Source: Gammaproteobacteria bacterium (GTDB taxonomy: Bacteria; Pseudomonadota; Gammaproteobacteria; Steroidobacterales; UBA11654). Taken from it: 18,082 bases of DNA. The notes below the pieces were generated by a model, which searched no databases, was not told where the DNA came from, and worked only from the letters and a program-made list of their open reading frames with translations. The stretch covers positions 1 to 18,082 of the forward strand of contig DTSX01000126.1 in the NCBI GenBank assembly GCA_012965065.1. Direction: 5' to 3'. The position numbers and the translations under genes are program-made. Below are positions 15,520 to 18,082 of this stretch, piece after piece (position 1 is the first letter of the stretch; every line of letters starts with the position of its first letter).

Positions 15520-15996
15520 TTAGGTTTTGTAAATCGCCAACAAAGCCTGTTGCACAGTGGAGTGTACAAATCCTGCAATATCGCCTCCCTCCGAGGCAAT
15601 TTGCTTGATCAGGGAAGACGAGATAAAGGCGTTGTTGTCACCACTACTCAAAAAGATTGTCTCAATATCACCGGCAAGTTCCTTGTTCATTCTCGCCAGT
15701 TCAAATTCGTATTGGGCATCAGCAGGAGAGCGAAGCCCTCTGACTAATACATGGGCATCGATTTCCTTGGCAAAATTGACAGTTAGCCCTGAATATTCTT
15801 GAATCTCGATATTGCTCAGCGTTTGCAAAACCTCATGTACCATTTCAACCCTGCGCTCAATTGAAAACAAAGGTTCCTTCTCAGGGCTCACAGCAACACC
15901 AACAATAAGGGTTTCAAACAGCGCAGAGGCTCTGCGAATAATCTCATAATGCCCATTGGTGATTGGGTCAAACGTTCCTGGGTACAATCCTTTCAT
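15520..15996 (-). CDS. coaD: Phosphopantetheine adenylyltransferase
   Basis: 158 residues, the usual length. Catalyses the penultimate step of coenzyme A synthesis: 4'-phosphopantetheine plus ATP gives dephospho-CoA. Seen: GLYPGTFDPITNGH with the T-x-G-H nucleotidyl-transfer motif, RGLRSPADAQYEFELARMNKELA, and ISSSLIKQIASEGGD. GAGG lies 10 bases before the ATG. It starts 18 bases after the rsmD stop, the classic rsmD-coaD operon, and ggt follows. Confidence 0.98.
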   Translation of the reverse strand: MKGLYPGTFDPITNGHYEIIRRASALFETLIVGVAVSPEKEPLFSIERRVEMVHEVLQTLSNIEIQEYSGLTVNFAKEIDAHVLVRGLRSPADAQYEFELARMNKELAGDIETIFLSSGDNNAFISSSLIKQIASEGGDIAGFVHSTVQQALLAIYKT

Positions 15997-16014
15997 ACAA
16001 TTATGATCCTCATA

Positions 16015-16584
16015 TCAATTAGATATTTTTTTCGTAAGAAGCCCATAATATACATTTCCCGCTTTAGATTCTCGATATTTGTCCCATGAGCTATTGATCA
16101 AATTGCTCTCTAGTGAGTGATTGGATTCATAATAAACCATGCCATGTGAATCAAGCCATTCGGTTTCAAAAATATGGCTCAATAGTTTTTCTAAGTTATA
16201 CGTGCCGAAAGGTGGATCCAAAAATATGATATCAAAGGGTTGCACGTGGCTCGGATTGTCCAAATAACTCAATGAGTCGGAGAGAATGACTGAACTGTCG
16301 TGCAACTCTAATCGAGTTATCTGATTTTGGATCTCTGAAACTATACTTTGCCGATGATCAACAAAAACTACTTTTTTGGCTCCTCGTGACAATGCTTCAA
16401 TGCCCAAAATTCCAGTGCCTGCAAAAAGGTCTAAGCAACATTTATTATCGAGCCGGGAATTTAACCAATTGAATAAAGTTTCCCTGACCCGATCACTGGT
16501 TGGCCTAATCTTTTCGTGCACTACCGAAATCTTTCTGCCACGATAACGGCCACCAATGATTCGAATTTTTCCTTTGCCTGACAT
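16015..16584 (-). CDS. rsmD: 16S rRNA (guanine966-N2)-methyltransferase
   Basis: 189 residues from the ATG at 16584 (MSGKGKIRIIGGRYRGRK), which fits homologues; a TTG at 16629 would add 15 residues and neither start has a good ribosome-binding site. SAM-dependent; methylates G966 of 16S rRNA in the assembled 30S subunit. Seen: RPTSDRVRETLFNWL, the SAM motif LDLFAGTGILGIEALSRGA, and the catalytic FLDPPFG. In many gammaproteobacteria ftsY-ftsE-ftsX lie between rsmD and rpoH; here they are missing and rsmD is directly divergent from rpoH. Confidence 0.96.
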   Translation of the reverse strand: MSGKGKIRIIGGRYRGRKISVVHEKIRPTSDRVRETLFNWLNSRLDNKCCLDLFAGTGILGIEALSRGAKKVVFVDHRQSIVSEIQNQITRLELHDSSVILSDSLSYLDNPSHVQPFDIIFLDPPFGTYNLEKLLSHIFETEWLDSHGMVYYESNHSLESNLINSSWDKYRESKAGNVYYGLLTKKISN

Positions 16585-16701
16585 GAATTGATCTACCCCA
16601 AAAATGCGCAAAATTTCATTAAAATGCAAGTTAATGTTAGCTCTATTTTATTTCATAATCTATTGATATTTATACACTTTTATAACAAACATCAATAATC
16701 T

Positions 16702-16728
16702 TTAGCACTCTCATGGCAAGAGTGCTAA
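16702..16728 (+). promoter_or_regulatory. CIRCE element (HrcA operator) upstream of rpoH
   Basis: A perfect inverted repeat: TTAGCACTC, 9 bases (16711-16719), GAGTGCTAA. This is identical to the consensus CIRCE, the binding site of the heat-shock repressor HrcA. It ends 23 bases before the rpoH ATG, with the ribosome-binding site GAGGG (16744-16748) between them. By position it would act on rpoH transcription (or, as in other CIRCE genes, lie in the 5' leader). It could also affect the divergent rsmD, whose start lies about 118 bases away. HrcA itself is not in the window. Confidence 0.92.
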
Positions 16729-16751
16729 AATTACTCCAAATTTGAGGGATT

Positions 16752-17615
16752 ATGGCTAACGAATTAACATTGAACAAAGACTTGGTTTTAGCGGGACCTT
16801 TGGGAAGCCTTGGGGCCTATATTAATATAGTCAATGCAGTTCCTGTCCTTAGCAAAGATGAAGAAAAAGAACTCGCACTCCGCTATCAACAAGATAACGA
16901 TCTGGATGCTGCGAGGCAATTGATCTTGTCACAATTAAGATTTGTCGTATACATAGCCAGAAGCTACAGCGGTTATGGCCTGCCCCTTGCTGATTTAATT
17001 CAGGAAGGCAATGTGGGATTAATGAAAGCTGTAAAACGCTTCGATCCAGAATATGGTGTCAGATTAGTAACCTACACTGTTCACTGGATAAGAGCAGCAA
17101 TTCATGAGTTTATTTTTAACAACTGGAAATTGGTTAAGATTGCAACAACCAAAGCACAACGAAAACTATTTTTTAACCTCAGAAAGGCAAAGAAAAATCT
17201 GGGCTGGCTTACCAAACAAGAAACGGAATCTATTGCCAAGGATCTTGGTGTTAAACCTAAAGAAGTAACATTGATGGAGCAAACTTTTGCCAGTAAAGAT
17301 TTGGCTTTCGATCTAAGAAGCAATGCAGCTGAAGATGATTATGTTGCCCCTGCTGGTTATTTACCAAGCCCAAATTCTGACCCGGCGGAAGCGGTAGAGG
17401 AATCCAATTGGCTTACCAAGAATACAGAAATACTTTCTGCTGCCATCAACAACTTGGATGAACGAAGTAAAAATATTTTGAAATCTCGGTGGCTCAATGA
17501 TAAGAAAACCACACTTAAAGTTCTTTCTGGTCAATACAACATTTCAATAGAGAGAGTAAGGCAAATTGAAGTAAATGCCATAAATCAACTTCGTGAAACT
17601 CTCGTCGAAGTCTAA
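16752..17615 (+). CDS. rpoH: RNA polymerase heat-shock sigma factor (sigma-32)
   Basis: 287 residues, near the 284 of E. coli. Directs RNA polymerase to heat-shock promoters. Seen: region 2 (AARQLILSQLRFVVYIAR, YGLPLADLIQEGNVGLMKAVKRFDP, TYTVHWIRAAIHEFI), the RpoH box QRKLFFNLRK (136-145) specific to this subgroup, and region 4 with a helix-turn-helix (LSGQYNISIERVRQIEVNAI). Region 2.1 residues that in E. coli mediate chaperone/FtsH control are conserved in outline. GAGGG sits 3-8 bases before the ATG. It is preceded by a perfect CIRCE element, implying an extra layer of HrcA repression. trmB overlaps its 3' end. Confidence 0.97.
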   Translation: MANELTLNKDLVLAGPLGSLGAYINIVNAVPVLSKDEEKELALRYQQDNDLDAARQLILSQLRFVVYIARSYSGYGLPLADLIQEGNVGLMKAVKRFDPEYGVRLVTYTVHWIRAAIHEFIFNNWKLVKIATTKAQRKLFFNLRKAKKNLGWLTKQETESIAKDLGVKPKEVTLMEQTFASKDLAFDLRSNAAEDDYVAPAGYLPSPNSDPAEAVEESNWLTKNTEILSAAINNLDERSKNILKSRWLNDKKTTLKVLSGQYNISIERVRQIEVNAINQLRETLVEV

Positions 17616-18082
17616 ATCTTTACGCACAATCAGAAGTTTTGTTCGTCGTTCAGGACGAATTACAGTCGCTCAAAAAAAGGCATGGGACAAGTATTGGGCT
17701 GTTTATGGAATCAACCCAGAAGCAGGTCCGCTGGATCTAAGCACATTATTCCAAAATAATAACCAAAGATTTGTTCTAGAAATTGGGTTTGGCAATGGTG
17801 AGAACTTGGTTGATTGTGCAAAGAAAGACCCTAATTCAAATTTTACTGGCATCGAGGTATACCCTTCAGGAATAGGGCAATGTCTGATTAATGCAAACAA
17901 ATATGATCTCAAGAATTTAAGACTTTTGTGCAATGATGCAGTCGACGTTTTACACAAACAAATTGCAAATGAGTCGTTTGATGTCATTAATATTTTTTTT
18001 CCAGACCCATGGCCAAAAAAAAGACATCATAAACGCCGTTTAATTTCTGAAGATTTTATTGTGCTGATTAAGTCTAAATTAA
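17593..18082 (+). CDS. trmB: tRNA (guanine46-N7)-methyltransferase, 3' end cut off
   Basis: 163 complete codons to the right edge. SAM-dependent methylation of G46 in the tRNA variable loop. Seen: IRSFVRRSGRIT near the N-terminus, the SAM-binding LEIGFGNGENL, TGIEVYPSGIG, and the family signature FFPDPWPKKRHHKRR. No ATG precedes the conserved IRSFVRR; the only reasonable start is GTG at 17593, in frame, which overlaps rpoH by 23 bases and yields MKLSSKSKSLRTIRSF, comparable to E. coli. No ribosome-binding site is evident, suggesting translational coupling to rpoH. Confidence 0.94.
   Translation, partial: MKLSSKSKSLRTIRSFVRRSGRITVAQKKAWDKYWAVYGINPEAGPLDLSTLFQNNNQRFVLEIGFGNGENLVDCAKKDPNSNFTGIEVYPSGIGQCLINANKYDLKNLRLLCNDAVDVLHKQIANESFDVINIFFPDPWPKKRHHKRRLISEDFIVLIKSKL

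Noticed and set aside
16663..16701. Sigma-70 or sigma-32 promoter for rpoH (TTGATA, TATAAC, TAATCT)
   Set aside because: The boxes cannot be paired at 16-18 base spacing, and no CTTGAA/CCCCAT-type heat-shock promoter is present.

Overview
The window looks like chromosomal DNA from an AT-rich, probably free-living gammaproteobacterium. The evidence is the set of housekeeping proteins (RpmB, RpmG, MutM, CoaD, RsmD, RpoH with an intact RpoH box, TrmB, PyrE, Dut, ExoIII), all closest in motif and length to gammaproteobacterial versions, and gene neighbourhoods such as rpmB-rpmG-mutM-coaD. The genus cannot be told from sequence alone. Genes are tightly packed and no intergenic stretch exceeds 300 bases. 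I saw no tRNA, rRNA, CRISPR array or insertion sequence.

Left part, 1-9068, is metabolic and accessory. A two-gene minus-strand operon encodes a UbiD-family protein and a nitrilase-superfamily protein (cut by the left edge). By motif alignment both lack residues normally needed for catalysis. A divergent plus-strand gene encodes glutathione-dependent formaldehyde dehydrogenase. Convergent to it is a fused ATP sulfurylase-APS kinase, which makes PAPS from sulfate. Next, between two very AT-rich spacers, lies a tyrosine-recombinase-like integrase whose catalytic pentad is badly eroded. Beside it is a short frameshifted relic resembling the nuclease domain of an AddA-type helicase-nuclease. A plus-strand pair follows: a Rieske non-haem iron oxygenase and an NmrA-like NAD(P)-binding protein, 1 base apart.

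Right part, 9109-18082, is mostly core genome. ExoIII and an AmpG-like permease run on the minus strand. Divergent pyrE meets dut tail to tail with a 4-base overlap. Divergent from dut is rpmB-rpmG-mutM. These converge on the minus-strand operon rsmD-coaD-ggt. Divergent from rsmD is rpoH, overlapped by trmB, which runs off the right edge.

Most notable: a perfect CIRCE inverted repeat directly upstream of rpoH, which would place the heat-shock sigma factor under the HrcA repressor; the addA-like relic and eroded integrase, which mark an old rearrangement site; the UbiD/nitrilase pair with substituted catalytic positions; and an exonuclease III gene with ATA exactly where the start codon should be. 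I did not find a convincing wholly new multi-gene system.
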